Source: Porpolomopsis calyptriformis (taxonomy: Eukaryota > Basidiomycota > Agaricomycetes > Agaricales > Hygrophoraceae). From it: DNA of 64,000 nt. Positions 45,986 through 57,600 of this stretch are shown here, in pieces. The position numbers were made by a program, and so were the translations under genes. The notes beneath the pieces are model-generated. The model saw only the letters and a list, made by a program, of their open reading frames with translations. It was not told the origin of the DNA and did not search any database. Positions within the stretch are counted from its first letter, which is position 1. The number at the start of each line of letters is the position of its first letter. Location: contig OX621164.1 of the NCBI GenBank assembly GCA_951640195.1, forward strand, positions 2,337,098 to 2,401,097, given 5' to 3'.

Positions 45986-46140
45986 GAAATGTTGACTGTC
46001 CTCAGTCAATCACGTGATTTGCCGGTAGTTGCCAAGGTGCATTTATAAGTGTGACAACTGTGTCACATTCATCTTCAGACACGACCATCTACCCAACCGC
46101 GTACCACGTCATCAAGAAAACCACGTCAAGACAATCAGCA
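45986..46140 (+). promoter_or_regulatory. Promoter region of the antisense gene in B2
   Basis: It holds the palindrome aatcacgtgatt at about 46008-46019, an E-box core CACGTG within a 12-base perfect inverted repeat, and a TATA-like atttataagtgtg at about 46040-46052. Both recur at the same place in B3 and B4 (with CATGTG and CATATG cores, as CpG loss would give). The region lies between the 3' LTR polypurine tract and the ATG at 46141. Confidence 0.65.
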
Positions 46141-46880
46141 ATGGCGAAAAACGTAATAACCATCGCGAAAGAGAAGATTTGTGACCAGATGAGGTCGCTT
46201 CCGGATGGGGTTGCCGAACCCGAAGATTACAAAATCTGGGGGCAACAGTTCTGCAAGTTACTGGTGAGTTCTTTGTTTTTCTAATTGTTTTCTTCCACTA
46301 ATCCATCTTTTAGATCGCATATAATCGGGTCGTAAAGGCCCTGAAGCAAACATCGACAGATGATGAGGTCGTCGCGTGGCAAAAGGAGGCCCACGAGACC
46401 TTCGACGCTTTCGAAGAACGAGGGTGGCTGGATTGGGCGGGGGAGTTGTTGATGCCGAGACTGGCAGAGGTGGTGCATTGGGAGGTCGAAGAGAAAGCGG
46501 AGGCGGAGAGGGTAGAGCAAGAGCGAAGGGAGGAAGAAGAATGCGAGGCGAGGGAGAGGGTGGAGGTGTCTGCACGGGAGGAATGAGAGAGGGTCGAGCG
46601 AGAGGAGCGCGAGCGGGTCGAGAGGGCAGAATGGGAGGTGCGCGAGAAGCGGGAGCGAGAGTTACGGGAGGAACGGGAATGGGAGGAATGAGACGCGGAG
46701 GGCCAGAAGCGGGTGGAGGAAGCCTACGAGAGGAATGGGAACAGGAGGAATGAGACGCGGAGGGCCAGAAGCGGGTGGAGGAAGCCTACAAGAGGCTCCT
46801 CCAGTCACTTATGGATGGGAAGATCAACAAGGAGGAGTTCCGTCGAGAGATAGAAAAGGCGGCGGGCGAGAGCGGAACAA

Positions 46881-47091
46881 TGTCACAACTGTAGTTGCAA
46901 GTCTTTTTGTCAATCACAAGGCAGGCCTTGGAGCTTAATAAGTCTAATAGGATGTAGAAGAAAGTCCTGACGGGGATGTCCTCGTACAGGGTGATGATTC
47001 CTTCTGAGTTAAGTTTTACTTCTACAAAGAAGTTGTTTTGCAAGTTAAATCCGTTGCGTGCCTCTGCTGAGAGTTTAGGGAATATAGGCAT
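46881..47091 (-). CDS. H4 outward ORF, open through the element end
   Basis: ATG at 47091 (a second in-frame ATG at 47097), 211 bases from the left end; TATA at 47234-47241 on the minus strand. The product differs from H1 at four or so positions. Open. Confidence 0.6.
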
Positions 47092-47598
47092 GAACAATTG
47101 GCTCAGTAGTTATGGGTTTATGTTTCTCTTTTCTTGTTCTGATGGAAAAGAAGTCTGATGATTCTGATTGCGTTCATGCTACTACAAGTAATCTCACAGG
47201 AGGATGAAGTGATGATCCGCTTCGCCCTCAGGGTTTATATAGTATTTCTAAAATAGGAGTCACTATGAGTCAGCTTCCGCAGTCACCCCATTTTCTATTG
47301 TTCACAGCCTCCGGTTTAAGGTTTGCCATTGTTCTTAGTCATACTGCGGAAGGCTGTGTTGTTTTGATGACTCAACTCTATTGGGCATAGCCTTCCGCAG
47401 TATCAGGCTGTGCTGTCTCATGACTGGTTCCTATTGTTCTTCTAGTTATGAGATCGCCGCTGTTTCTATCTCTTGTCCGGCATATCGGGTTTCTCTTCTT
47501 TAACTGAGGAACCTCCTTTTGGTCTTCCCTTTGTGTCTGAACATATAAAAGGTGTGGGGTTGTATCCCTACGCTTCAGTTCAATCCTTGTCAATCATC

Positions 47599-48432
47599 AT
47601 GACTCCTTCCCACCAAGGCTACTACGTCCGATTCTTCAAGCAGTCTGGAGTGGTGCACCGCACCGCTCCTGTCTTTCTCGATTGTGATTCTTTCCACTAC
47701 TACCTTCAGCGCACCCCCTCCGACGCCGACCTCTGCTGGTCCTCCTTCTCTTGTTTTGCTTGCGGTGGCAAGCATAAGGTCAGAAAGTGTCCGTATGTTC
47801 GCTGGCCAATCCAGCATGTTTGTGGCTTGATGGAGGATCCGCTTGGTATGTATCTTGTTTTGTCTTTGTTAGTCTATGTTTATTGATAATAGGCTTTCCT
47901 TCTTTTTAGCTTGGGATAACGACGCCCCTCCCCCTACTTCCCAGCTCCCTTTGGAGGAGCAGGTTAATTGGGGGTCCGACAAGTGGGCTGACTCTCTTCC
48001 TTCCGTCAAGAAGGAGGCAGTTGACTAGGCTGCCAGTCCCCCTTTCCGTCCTTGGACCCCTGGTCCATTAAGTCCTTTATCTAGTGGTAATGCCCTTAAC
48101 TCTCTCGCTCTCTTCGTAACCGCTGATCCTTTATCTTTTTAGTTGAAGATTTGTCCTTGTCGTCGACCAATGTTAACGTCAAGATTGAGGAAGAGGAAGT
48201 TCCTCCTAGTTTGTTGTGGAGTCCTACCAACGATTGGCTAGGTGAGGAAGTGAGAAAGATGGCGATGGGTTTCATTGAAGGGAAGGCTGCTGAGTTGCAG
48301 GCCTCCGGTGGTGACACTAATGGGGCAATCTACTGGGGCAACAAGTTGGCTGCATTAGATGGTCAAGTAGTCTCGAGTTTTGTAGAGTTCTTGAGGGACA
48401 GTATGGTGCAGGAGATTGCCAAAACAGACTAG
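47599..48432 (+). pseudogene. H4 spliced gene, one stop in exon 2
   Basis: Exons 47599-47845, 47910-48086 and 48143-48432 (247, 177, 290 bases; 238 codons). Introns of 64 and 56 bases with GT...AG. TATA at 47544-47550. The Cys/His motif is kept. A TAG near 48027 replaces the Trp of VDWAASPPF. An AATAAA lies at about 48487. Apart from that stop the protein is close to H1. Confidence 0.75.
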
Positions 48433-49592
48433 TATAAATAGCTAGTCGGACATGGACTCCTCCCTTTGTACAAGTAGTTTCCGCTGCCAATAAAGACAGC
48501 CTCCTTCCCAAAAGAACTGTCATAAGAAAGACAAGAAAAGAACGAAGAAAAGAGAGAAATTTTAAGAGAGTGAACGCCAATTTCATGACAAACGAAGGCA
48601 GCGGAGGTGTCAGCAGATACGCCAGACACGACGGGGGCGTCGACGGAGACGACGGAGGATGGGCACCAGCCCTCGGTTGACGAAGACGAATCGGCGGCAG
48701 CAGCGCAATCGCTGACTGCAGAAGACGAGATTGAGAAGTCGAAGGCGGCGTATTGGGAGAGGATGGCAGAGAAGGGACGGTTGCTCCCTGCGATCACGAC
48801 ATGGGAGTTCCACAAGCGAAAGGCGGTAGAAGAGGCTTTGCGCCCAGTCGAGGGCAAAGTAAGTCTCTTTCTTTCTCTTATTTTTGTTTTTACTAACAGA
48901 CTTCTTTATTTTGCAGTGTGATTTTTGCGAGAAGGTGGGCGCGGAGTGCGAGATCGGCCCCGCGGATCCGTTATGCGTCAAGTGCGTAACGGATAAGCAC
49001 AGCTGCTATTGGAAGGAGGAAACCTGCCTAGGGAAAAAGTTCAAGCCGCGGCCCAAGGCGACAGCGAAGGGCGCGACCAAGTCGGCGACGGCGGAAGAGT
49101 CGAAGAAGGGGGTTTGAAAGTCGGCGAGGGCCGTTTCTTGTAAGTGTTTCTTTTTCTATTGTTTTTCTTTTATTCTTTCTAACTAATTCTTTTTCAGGTC
49201 CAGTTATCTATATCAACGAGACGCTGCCTTTCGAAGAGGAAACAGTGGGCGAAGGCTCAAAGGAAATGACGCAACCGATTGCGGGTCAGAAGGGAAAGGC
49301 GAAGGCGGCGGCTGTCGATAAAGACAAGTTGCGAGAGGTGTTGGCGGCGATCGCGGAGGAGAAAGCGCGCGTAAAGGCGCGAATCGTTGTTCTCGAAGAG
49401 ATATTGAGGGGTTTAGAAGAGAGGGAAGAGGAGATGGTCTTGGACCAGTTATAGATTTTACTTTGTTTTTTGTATAATTTTTGTAGCCTCTAGTCTTCTC
49501 CTTTTAAAATTGTATTTTTTTTTTGATTCTAAAAAAAATGAAAGAAAGACTTAAAATGAAAAAGAAGTGCGTAGCGATGCATTACGGCAGGT

Positions 49593-52500
49593 TTACAAGT
49601 CCTCGATTGCAACGCTATCAAGTGGTTCGCTAGCTAGCAAATGTTCCATCTCTCTAAGTTGTGAAGTCGATATGTCGAGGAATTGTTTGGGAATTGCGAT
49701 CGATCTTCAAGCGAAGTATGGGATGACTCTAAACACAGCGATTGGGTGATGTAAGACGGATCCGTCAAGCTCTGCGATGATATAAGCTTTTCCTAGGTTT
49801 CGAGATATCACGACTAGGGGTCCTAGGTATCGAGGACGCATTTTTCGATTGAGAGACTTCTCGATTTTCGTGTTCCGAATGAGTATGAGATCGCCAGTCT
49901 TGAAGTCGTAGTCGCGAATGGTCTTCTCGTGTTTCTTCTCAAATCAAACGGCGGATCGTAGGCGAGCAGTGAAAACCTTCGATTGAAGTTGCTCTAAGTC
50001 AGTGTCTCGTTTCTGTAGAGCAATCGCGCGTTGTGAAATTAGATCAGTCGTCGAGAGAACCGAATCTGGAGCAGGAAGGAGATATGTCGCTTCGGAAATA
50101 TCTAGAGGAAGCAATGGCTGAGACCCTGTGATGGCGAAGTAGGGTGAGCATCCCAGTCACTTTCGAGTAGTGACGCGCTCAGCCCAGAATATGGAGTAGG
50201 CTCCGATTGACCATTGCGTCTGATTGCCATCGACGGCTTTGAATAGCGATTGTCGTACGTCAAAGTGAGATCGTTTGACTATTCCGTTCGCGCGAGAGTT
50301 ATATCCACTGATGCGAATATGGTTGATCCGATAGCGCTTGGCGAGGTGATCTACAGCTCCTAAGAAGGCCGTTCCATTATCCATGATGATTTCTCGAAGA
50401 GAGCCCCAACGACAGATTATATCCTCAAAGATCCATTCGCTAATCGATTTTGCTCTTTCCGAACGAAGCATTCGAAATTCGGGATAGTGGGTGAGGGAGC
50501 ATCGTCCTTGTACTATATATCGAAAAGGACCAGATTGGGGCATATGCATCGTGTCGATGTAGATTTTGGCGAACAGGGGAGCTGGCGTGGAGACGGTCAG
50601 AGGAACGAGGGCTTGCGTAGTTTGGCGAACTTGACAGATATGACACGTCCGAATGAACCAGACTATGTCGGGGGCCATATGAGGCCACCAGAAGTGTTCG
50701 GAAATGATCGATCGGGTAGCAAAAATAGCCTTGTGACCTGTTCGATCGTGAAGTTCCGTCATGATTGCTAATCGGCGATCCGGATTGATGACTAATTTAT
50801 GAGCTCCTTGTCTATCTTTTCACCATAGTCGGTCGTTGTTGATGAAGCACTCTTCACAGTATCATATAAAACTTGCGTAGTCGCTGTCGGACATGTTGCT
50901 CAGTCGTTCGAGATCTGAGAGCCATTTTCGAATGAGGATAAGTCGTTGATCATCTTGCTGAGCTGCTTCCGATCGTGGAACGATGTTGTATGAATCGGTA
51001 CGTGGATGGATATGGTCCTCCTCCTCCTCACTGAAATGTTTACTCTGTGAGTAAACTGAGGTAGGCATTCGAAGGGATTTCATTCGGGGTGCAGGCGAAT
51101 CGTTGATATGGTGCATTAGTCCATGGACACGATCGATCCAATCATTGAAGTCTTTATCAGTCGGTTCTTCGTCGTCTTGGTCATCGGGCTGTCGGGGGCA
51201 TCGAGAGAGACCGTTGGGACCGTGGTTCGAACCAGTGACGTGTACCAAAGTAAAATGGAACGTGAGGATCGCTACGATCTATCTGTTAATACTAGCTTGC
51301 GGCGTGATGTCTGGGTTTGCCAGCATTCCTTTGATATACTGAGCGTCGACTTCTATAATGAGGTTCTGCATGCCGATGAGGTAGAGTCGGAGCGATCGCA
51401 AAGCTCGATAGAGACCGTAGATTTCGAGTTTTGGTTGAGAGAACCGTCTTTCTCAATTGTTCAATGTGATCAAACCAAATCGATTATAGTACCGTTTCTT
51501 TGGGTTGTCGGGATCGCATTGGCAGAGATGAAAGCCAACAGCGATATATGAGGTGTCAACGGCGAGTATCACAGGGGCGTCAGAAGTATAATCCAGAACT
51601 CGTAGAGCGGGCGATTCTAGAAGGACTTGCTTCAAGTCCTCTTGAGCGGCGAGTTGATCGGGACTGAATTTGAAGGGCATATCCTTCCTAGTGAGCTTGA
51701 CTAGGTGGTGCACTCGATGCACAAAGTTGTGAATGAATATTCGAACGATGCCAATAGTGCCAAGAAAGGCTCGAACTTTGGAGAAGTCTTCACAGGGACC
51801 CCAGTTTCGGATCGCAGATACGTGTGATTCGTCCGGTAGTCGTCCTAAGTGAGTACATCGGTGTCTGAGAATGGTGGTTTCTTCTGCACACAAGAACGAT
51901 TTATAGCCTGACATGGTTCCACTGCAATATTTCATTCGCTGGACTATCCGATTGAGATTCCCAAAGTGTTCCCACATGAATCGTTGAATCCCATCATTTT
52001 TGGGAATCGTTTCATAGGATCCGTCAGGGAGTACGTATTGAGTCGTGGGACCCTTCACAGGGATATCGTCGATATAAGGGATCATAAACTCCGGAATCTC
52101 CAGTTGGAGAATATAGGTGATGTCGTCGTGAAAAACGGGCACGGAATTGGTCCATCCCATGGGTAGGGTAATGAGTCGATGAGCCCCATAGGGTGTTTGG
52201 AATGTGGTTAAATCGCGAGATGAAGGCGCGATCACTCGTTCGTTGTATCTGACGTAAAGATCGAACATAGCGCCGCAGGATTGACCACCAAACTGTTCGG
52301 CCAAGTGTTCGGGGAGGAGTTCGAGGGTTCGTAGACACCAGCGTCGATTTTTCGCTGGATAACTTTGCAGACTTTGTGATAGATACCTGGGGGAATCGGA
52401 ATATTCTTTTGTACCCAAGGCATATGTGGTATTACTGGGAGATCAACGGGAGGGAAAAAGTCGGATCTGAAACGTCCTCATTCGGAGTCATTCCAGGTGA

Positions 52501-53041
52501 AGGCAAGATCTTGTTTTCTCATGAAATCATGAAGGAGGGCCCTTTCCTGAGGCCAAAGGAAATCTTGGGGGTGAGCTTTATCGAAAAGCTCCATTCGTTC
52601 AATCGTATATCGTTCGGTCGGAGTAAATGTTGGGGGGTTCGGGTCAAGTGTTGGCATGTCCGCAAGTGGATCGCCAAGGATTTTCCAAATGATTCAGAAC
52701 TTGTCGGGGAGTTCAGCTACTACGGAGCGAACTTTCTTTGAGACAGGTTTATATTTCTTTTTCGATGCAAGGAAGGTTGCAATTTCCATCGATCAATCGA
52801 GACGGTCAGAAGCGGAAGGTCGATTGCTAGTCGATCGAGATTTAGAGATAAGGTCGGGGAGGTCACAAGCGGATAAATAAGTGTGGGAAACTGTTGAAAC
52901 TTTATTTGTTGCGCATAGAGGCGCACAGGAATTGATAGATAGCATAGATGTAGCGTGGTCATAATCTAGAATTATCGCGATCTCTCCTTGATCAGGAATC
53001 AAATCCTCAATGAGCGAAAATCCGAATGGTGCTTTGGTAGA
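49593..53041 (-). pseudogene. pol: B2 pol: RT, RNase H, integrase
   Basis: RT starts with SLIEDLIPDQGEIAIIL-like residues (about 53010), then WVQKNIPIPPGIYHKV (about 52410). A 115-base deletion at about 52315 removes the segment with HSLKPLNQ and shifts the frame. After it come FDLYVRYNER, IPYIDD (intact) and the connection to 51453. The RNase H/linker lies at 51450-50860. Integrase: HDRTGHKA, CHICQ, YIDTMHM (first Asp), IIMDNGTAF (second Asp), NGIVKRSH with Lys where the catalytic Glu should be (about 50280). The C-terminus ends at TAA 49595-49593 without a chromodomain. Other stops are scattered, mostly TGA for Arg. Confidence 0.85.
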
Positions 53042-55479
53042 CCTCGTGGAACCGTCGGAATCGTGACGGTCCTTCCGCTATTCGGATCGCAAATGGTGAT
53101 CGTCTGGTTTTCGTCGGTGAAATTCTTGACGAGACTTTGAGCTAACACATTGAATGGTCTTCCAAGCAGGATATCGTAGGTGGGAGCGCGAATAACATGG
53201 ATCTGGAGGTACAGGGTTATGTCGCCAATCTGACAGGGGACATTCCTCACCAGACCTAATGACTGGTCTATTTCGCCGTTGGCCGATTGCATGTTAAGTT
53301 GGATGGTCAGGTCATAGATTAGTCCTAGGTTGTGACAAACGGCTTCGGACATAGCGATTATTTGAGATCTGGGATTGACGATGCATTCAATCGTTTCTTT
53401 ATGATTGATCAACATGACGATCGATCAGAGAGCATGTGATTCTTTTGCGACGGTAACGGTGTGAGGAGTCTCGTCAGACAAGAGAGTGTTTAGATATGAT
53501 TCGTAGGGGTCGGGAACAGTGATTGAACAATCGTCGTCATCGCAATAAGGGAGGGCGTCATTCGGAATTGCTTCTACTTCGACGGTTTTGACTGCGATCG
53601 GTCGACTAGGTGGCTGAGTTCGTTTAGGGGTCACTGCCTCTCGAACCTTCAATCAGACTTCAGGTGAGAGGGATAGCAACTCTTCGGGGGAAAGCGTGAT
53701 GCAAGGGGTTTTCATCGAATGAGTATAGACATTGGAAGCGATCTTCGAGTCTTGAATCAGTGCCTGGGTGTGGTACGAGGGGTCTTTGTCTCTCTTTGCC
53801 ATCGGAGAGCCAAAGTTCCGGACATGGGGCGGTATGTAGTTGGACTCTTTCGCTTTCGCGAACGGGTGTTCCGTCGTAGTTGGTTGAGTCGGGGTGGTCG
53901 CGATCGGAGCACTTGACGGTTTGTCGGTCGCTTTCTCTTTGTCCGGTTCCTGTCATCAAGGCTGAACTATCTCTACTCCATCGAACGTTTTCTTGCTCCT
54001 TAACATGAAAATCTCTTTTTCAAGAGCGGTGATCCATTCGTTGGCGGTCAGTTGGTACGTTTTGGTCATTGGATCGCATTGGATACCTGCTGAAATTCCA
54101 TACATTATTCCAGCGGTCGGAGTCAGGTTTTGTTTATACCATTCGTCCATTCGTTCTTTCAGGGTTTTTCCTGGCATTTGCTGGGGGACGAACCTGTCGT
54201 TCGGGAGTACGATCCTTCCTTCGAAGTTCTTCTTGCATCGACTGTTCTGGATGTATTCGCGGCAGGTCGGGCAGCTTCCGATGAAGTGATCGGGACTTCC
54301 ACAGAAGACGCAAGTTTTCGGCTCGAATGGGTTGGGAGCGTTGGGTCGTTGTTCCGATGATTGTGGCGATCGAGGGGGCAGGTTTCGTTTCGGGGGACCT
54401 CTATTGTCCAGGGTTTTGACCAGCGTGGTTATTAGTTTTTCCATGAAGACGCTGAGGTCTTCTTGTTTTGTGGCAGGGGTAGTAGTCGTCATCGAAGTCG
54501 TAGTTTCGCACAGTAGAAAGGTGTTCGGAGACGCTCCATACAGAATGAAATGGGCCGCCTCGTTGATATCGTTTACCCCATAAGGATTGTCAGGGAAGTG
54601 GTCGGGAAACTTGATTTCCAGTCATCGGATGATTCTAGTCCAGAGTTCGGGTTGGAATCCTCGGACGAAGGCGCAACTTTGTTCTGCTTCAGAGATTCTG
54701 TTCTTCGATTGCAAGAATTTGGTAATCGCCAGGAACGATCGGAAATACGCTCCGAGTTCGTTCGTGTTCATGATACCTAGTCGTAGCTGTTCTCCAACTA
54801 TTTTGTCCATATCGGCAATGGACCACTTTTGATCGTCTTCTGATCCTGGGTATAGCTTATAGATGGCGGCAACGAATTCATTGAACGTATGTCCAGTTTG
54901 GAACTCCGTTTGGTATTCCCAGAGTTCGGAGGTATCAATGTCGACGTACTTGCAGGCATAAGTCTTCTTAGCATTGTCATTGGTGATGCTACTATCAGAG
55001 ATATATTTTTTCTTTTTCCTTTGCTCGTCTATTCCCATTTACATCAGACAGTTTACACCAATAACCACTTAGCCACCCAAGCTCTGCTTAGTAATGGAAG
55101 GTGACCAAGCCATATCTATATTTAGTCTACCATCACTCTCCTTATCTACATGACTCATCCATAGTCGTTACGACTCACATGTAGTCAATATGACTCATAC
55201 TTAGCTAGTATATAAAGCTAGCAGTAGATAGACTTAGGATAAGTCTGTTTCTTTCATTAACACCCCAATCAGTAGTCTTCCAACCCTTTAAAACCCTACA
55301 CCCAGAGCCTGAAGTAAAACCTTGCGATCAACCCTAGACTGCCATCTAACAGCTACAATTAGCGAAAAGACCTCTGAGGTCTTGGAAGTATCTTCAAAGC
55401 TCATGAGGTTGTTCGGGATTGAACTTCGGGGTGGTTGAGTAACCGTGAGTGGGCATAACTAGAGTTGGTGGAGTCGTCA
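52999..55479 (-). pseudogene. gag-pro: B2 Gag-protease, interrupted by a C solo LTR
   Basis: ATG at 55479. Capsid part to 55356, interrupted by the LTR, then continued from 54992 (ITNDNAKKTYACKYVDIDTSELWEYQ). Knuckle CVFCGSPDHFIGSCP at about 54310-54270. Linker PPHVRNFGSPMAKRDKDPSY. Protease region CIVNPRSQIIAMSEAV, where the first Asp is Asn, so the protease active site is lost. At the end B2 has CCACGAGG where B1 has CCATGAGG; the frame here runs on to TGA at 52999. Confidence 0.85.
54993..55351 (+). repeat. Solo LTR of family C (359 bases) in B2 gag
   Basis: Exact 5-base duplication gctac at 54988-54992 and 55352-55356. The uninterrupted target is visible in B1 (gatgctacaattggcg near 17185). 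This fixes the ends of the C LTR. Confidence 0.95.
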
Positions 55480-55748
55480 TAGTCATCGTAGAAATTGAGG
55501 ATAAAGACGGAAGTGATATAGTAGAGGATGGTTCGTCGGGCGAATCGGGTTGGTTGATCGAAGTTGAATTTCGATTTATTTGAGAGCTGGGAAGTGTTAG
55601 TTGGGTCGGATTGGTGTTCCAAGTGAATCTATCTCGTAGGGTAGTACTTCGAGTGACTCGATTGTGCGTCAGGAATGGCAGTTCGAAGTACTGAGTCGAA
55701 GGAATCTTTTAAGATTTTAATAGTGGGCCCTCGCAGTGGGCTCCAAAA
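55480..55748 (-). other. B2 leader with primer binding site
   Basis: The minus strand next to the LTR reads ttttggagcccactgcgag, the same TGG-starting primer site as in B1 and B5 with one change. Confidence 0.62.
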
Positions 55749-56356
55749 TGATATGTCTGCTTCATGTATGAGAACCGAACACAGAACAAGGTGCGAGGAC
55801 AACTATAAAGAGTCTCGACACAGCCTATGATCGATAATCATGGAAAGGGAGTCTTCGATCATTCGCGAACGAGATCGATCGGGGAATCGGAAGGATCGGA
55901 AAGTTGGAAGAGGAAGTCTTAGAAGATCTAAAGAGGATCTAGACTCGAGAGCGAGAGAGAAGCGAATATCTAACTTGTTAGATCACTAGCTACAACATAC
56001 AGTATATATATCTTCTAGTACAAGGATCCCTTTGAGTGTATATGATAAAAGGGGAGCCTCTCTAATGATCTAAGGGGAAAGTAGTGAATGGGAATGAAGG
56101 AATTGAATGAAAAGGGAGAAATAGAAGAGAACAGATGCCTTTGAATAGTGTCTTCCCTTTGATATACAAACTTTCATTCGCGTTCGGAAAGCTTCGATTG
56201 CGTTTGGAGTGTTCGATGATTCTCAAAGTTGTTCGGGATGTTCGGAAGCTATCGGGAGTGTTCGGAGGGTTCGAGTTTGTGTTTGAAGGACTTGGTAGGC
56301 ATCTAGTATTTGTATAGTTGAATATATGGTGCTCAGGGGATGGAGGGGTCGTATCA
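55749..56356 (-). repeat. 5' LTR of B2 (608 bases)
   Basis: Same length as its partner at 45365. An antisense 60-codon frame is open at 56135-56317. Confidence 0.92.
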
Positions 56357-56888
56357 GCGTGGGGGTAAAAGCCTTGGAGACATAAGCAATAGGCTTCCAA
56401 ACATTGTCTTGTTTTTGTGATAGTATAGTACCCAAAGCATAGTCTGAGGCATCAGTCTCTACATGGAGTAGATCATTATAATTAGCAATTGACAGAACAG
56501 GGGAAGTGGTAATAATTGTTTTCAGGGTATCAAAGGCATCCTGGCATTCAGTGGTCCAGTTGAAAGAAGTGTTTCCAGTTAACATATTAAGATGATTCCA
56601 GCAAAGTGATGGATAAATTGACAATAGAAATTGCAAAATCCAAGGAAAGCTTGCACATTGCACTTGCATTTGGGGGTTAGCCAGTCAGTAATTCCCTGAA
56701 CCTTGACAGGGTCCATTTTGATGTGGCCTTCAGACATGATGACACCTAAGTATTCCACCTGATGTTGATTGAATTTGCACTTCTCAGGCTTGAGGTAGAG
56801 TTTGTGTTTGCAAAGTGTGGTTATTACTTCATAAATGTGTTGATGGTGCATTTTGAGATCCTTGTTGAAGATGAGGATGTTGTCAATC
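56357..56888 (-). pseudogene. pol: A2 pol fragment, end of RT (right of B2)
   Basis: Encodes DNILIFNKDLKMHHQHIYEV and the following palm/thumb and connection residues through GFCNFYCQFIHHFAG, then an RNase H start. Aligns with 9890-9400 of element A. It begins just after the expected YID of the catalytic motif; similarity stops at about 56888. Confidence 0.8.
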
Positions 56889-57600
56889 ATCAGCAAAAAG
56901 GCCTGCAAGTTATATGTATTTACAAAGCTGAAAACTGGTGACAAGGTTGCCTAGCCAATAAAAGGTAGGCTAGACTTGTATTCTACATAAATTGTTCAGC
57001 TTTTTTAAAAGGTGCAAAAGAAATGTAGACATTGTATGTAATTGTAACAAATGTATGAGGCACAAATCTGGCATCCCTTTTATCAGATTTCAGCCCAGAC
57101 AACTGGCAAAGCCTCAGAAAAGACAACATATGTTCTGCTAGGATTTCTGCATATGTATACACTTTCAGCAGCATACAATGTCATAGAAGCAGTGCAATCG
57201 CATTCATTCCTCACCAGATATGGGGAATCCTTTGGCTGCCCCTTCCAATTATTTAATTCACACAAATTATGGGATCAAACGATAATTTATTTGCAATATG
57301 AAGACACAATGAGCAGTGACAACATGATAAGCAGTGATATCACCAAAAGTGAGTTGATGAGGGACATAAGATGACATAGTCCCAATGAGACTACAACAGG
57401 TAGAGTTAGGCAGAGAAAAATGACAGGGCTGACCTCTGAAAAAGATAAAACAGGGATGGGGATGGCGGTATAGGATGCAGGCTGCCGCGTAGGCCAATTC
57501 TTGTAAGTGCTGCAAAAGCTTTCAGTGAGAAATCACCAAGGCAATTGAGAGTGTACTTACTTTGATTCTATTTCTTCCTTTAGCTCTTTCCCCGAGGTGC
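56889..57600. other. Unassigned 0.7 kb between A2 and B5
   Basis: AT-rich. Short frames occur on both strands (for example 57051-57374 on +), but I recognise no domain and see no repeat shared with the rest of the window. It may be host DNA or an old element. Confidence 0.4.

Larger units (their letters stand above)
46881..48590 (+). mobile_element. H4: 1710-base LTR-like unit inside the B2 antisense gene
   Basis: Flanks aacaa (46876-46880) and aacga (48591-48595) differ at one CpG-type position. Same ends, exons and outward ORF as the other H copies. The antisense gene reads through the junction when H4 is removed (SGTTKAAEVSAD). Confidence 0.85.
46141..49454 (+). pseudogene. Antisense accessory gene of B2, multi-exon, interrupted by H4
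   Basis: It runs opposite to gag-pol. Exon 1 46141-46263 (MAKNVITIAKEKICDQMRSL); intron 46264-46313; exon 2 from 46314, a Glu/Arg-rich likely coiled coil, then H4, then 48596-48858 (EDEIEKSKAAYWERM); intron 48859-48916; exon 3 48917-49139, a Cys-rich stretch CDFCEKVGAECEIG with CVKCVTDKHSC, C-x2-C-x6-C-x8-C-x2-C-x6-C, then a Lys-rich tail; intron 49140-49197; last exon 49198-49454 ending EEMVLDQL. All introns are GT...AG. Damage: a TGA in the coiled coil (about 46585), a 62-base tandem duplication (46682 and 46744) that shifts the frame, a TGA near 49117, and H4. The Cys pattern recalls fungal binuclear zinc-like motifs; a DNA-binding role is a guess. Confidence 0.78.
45365..56356 (-). mobile_element. 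B2: nearly complete family B element with two insertions
   Basis: Both LTRs are 608 bases (45365-45972 and 55749-56356). The internal region has leader, gag-pro, pol, convergent antisense gene and polypurine tract. Flanks gcat (45361-45364) and gcgt (56357-56360) fit a 4-base duplication with one CpG change, and family A pol continues on both sides. Later insertions are H4 (46881-48590) and a C solo LTR (54993-55351). It also lost about 115 bases of RT. Confidence 0.9.
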
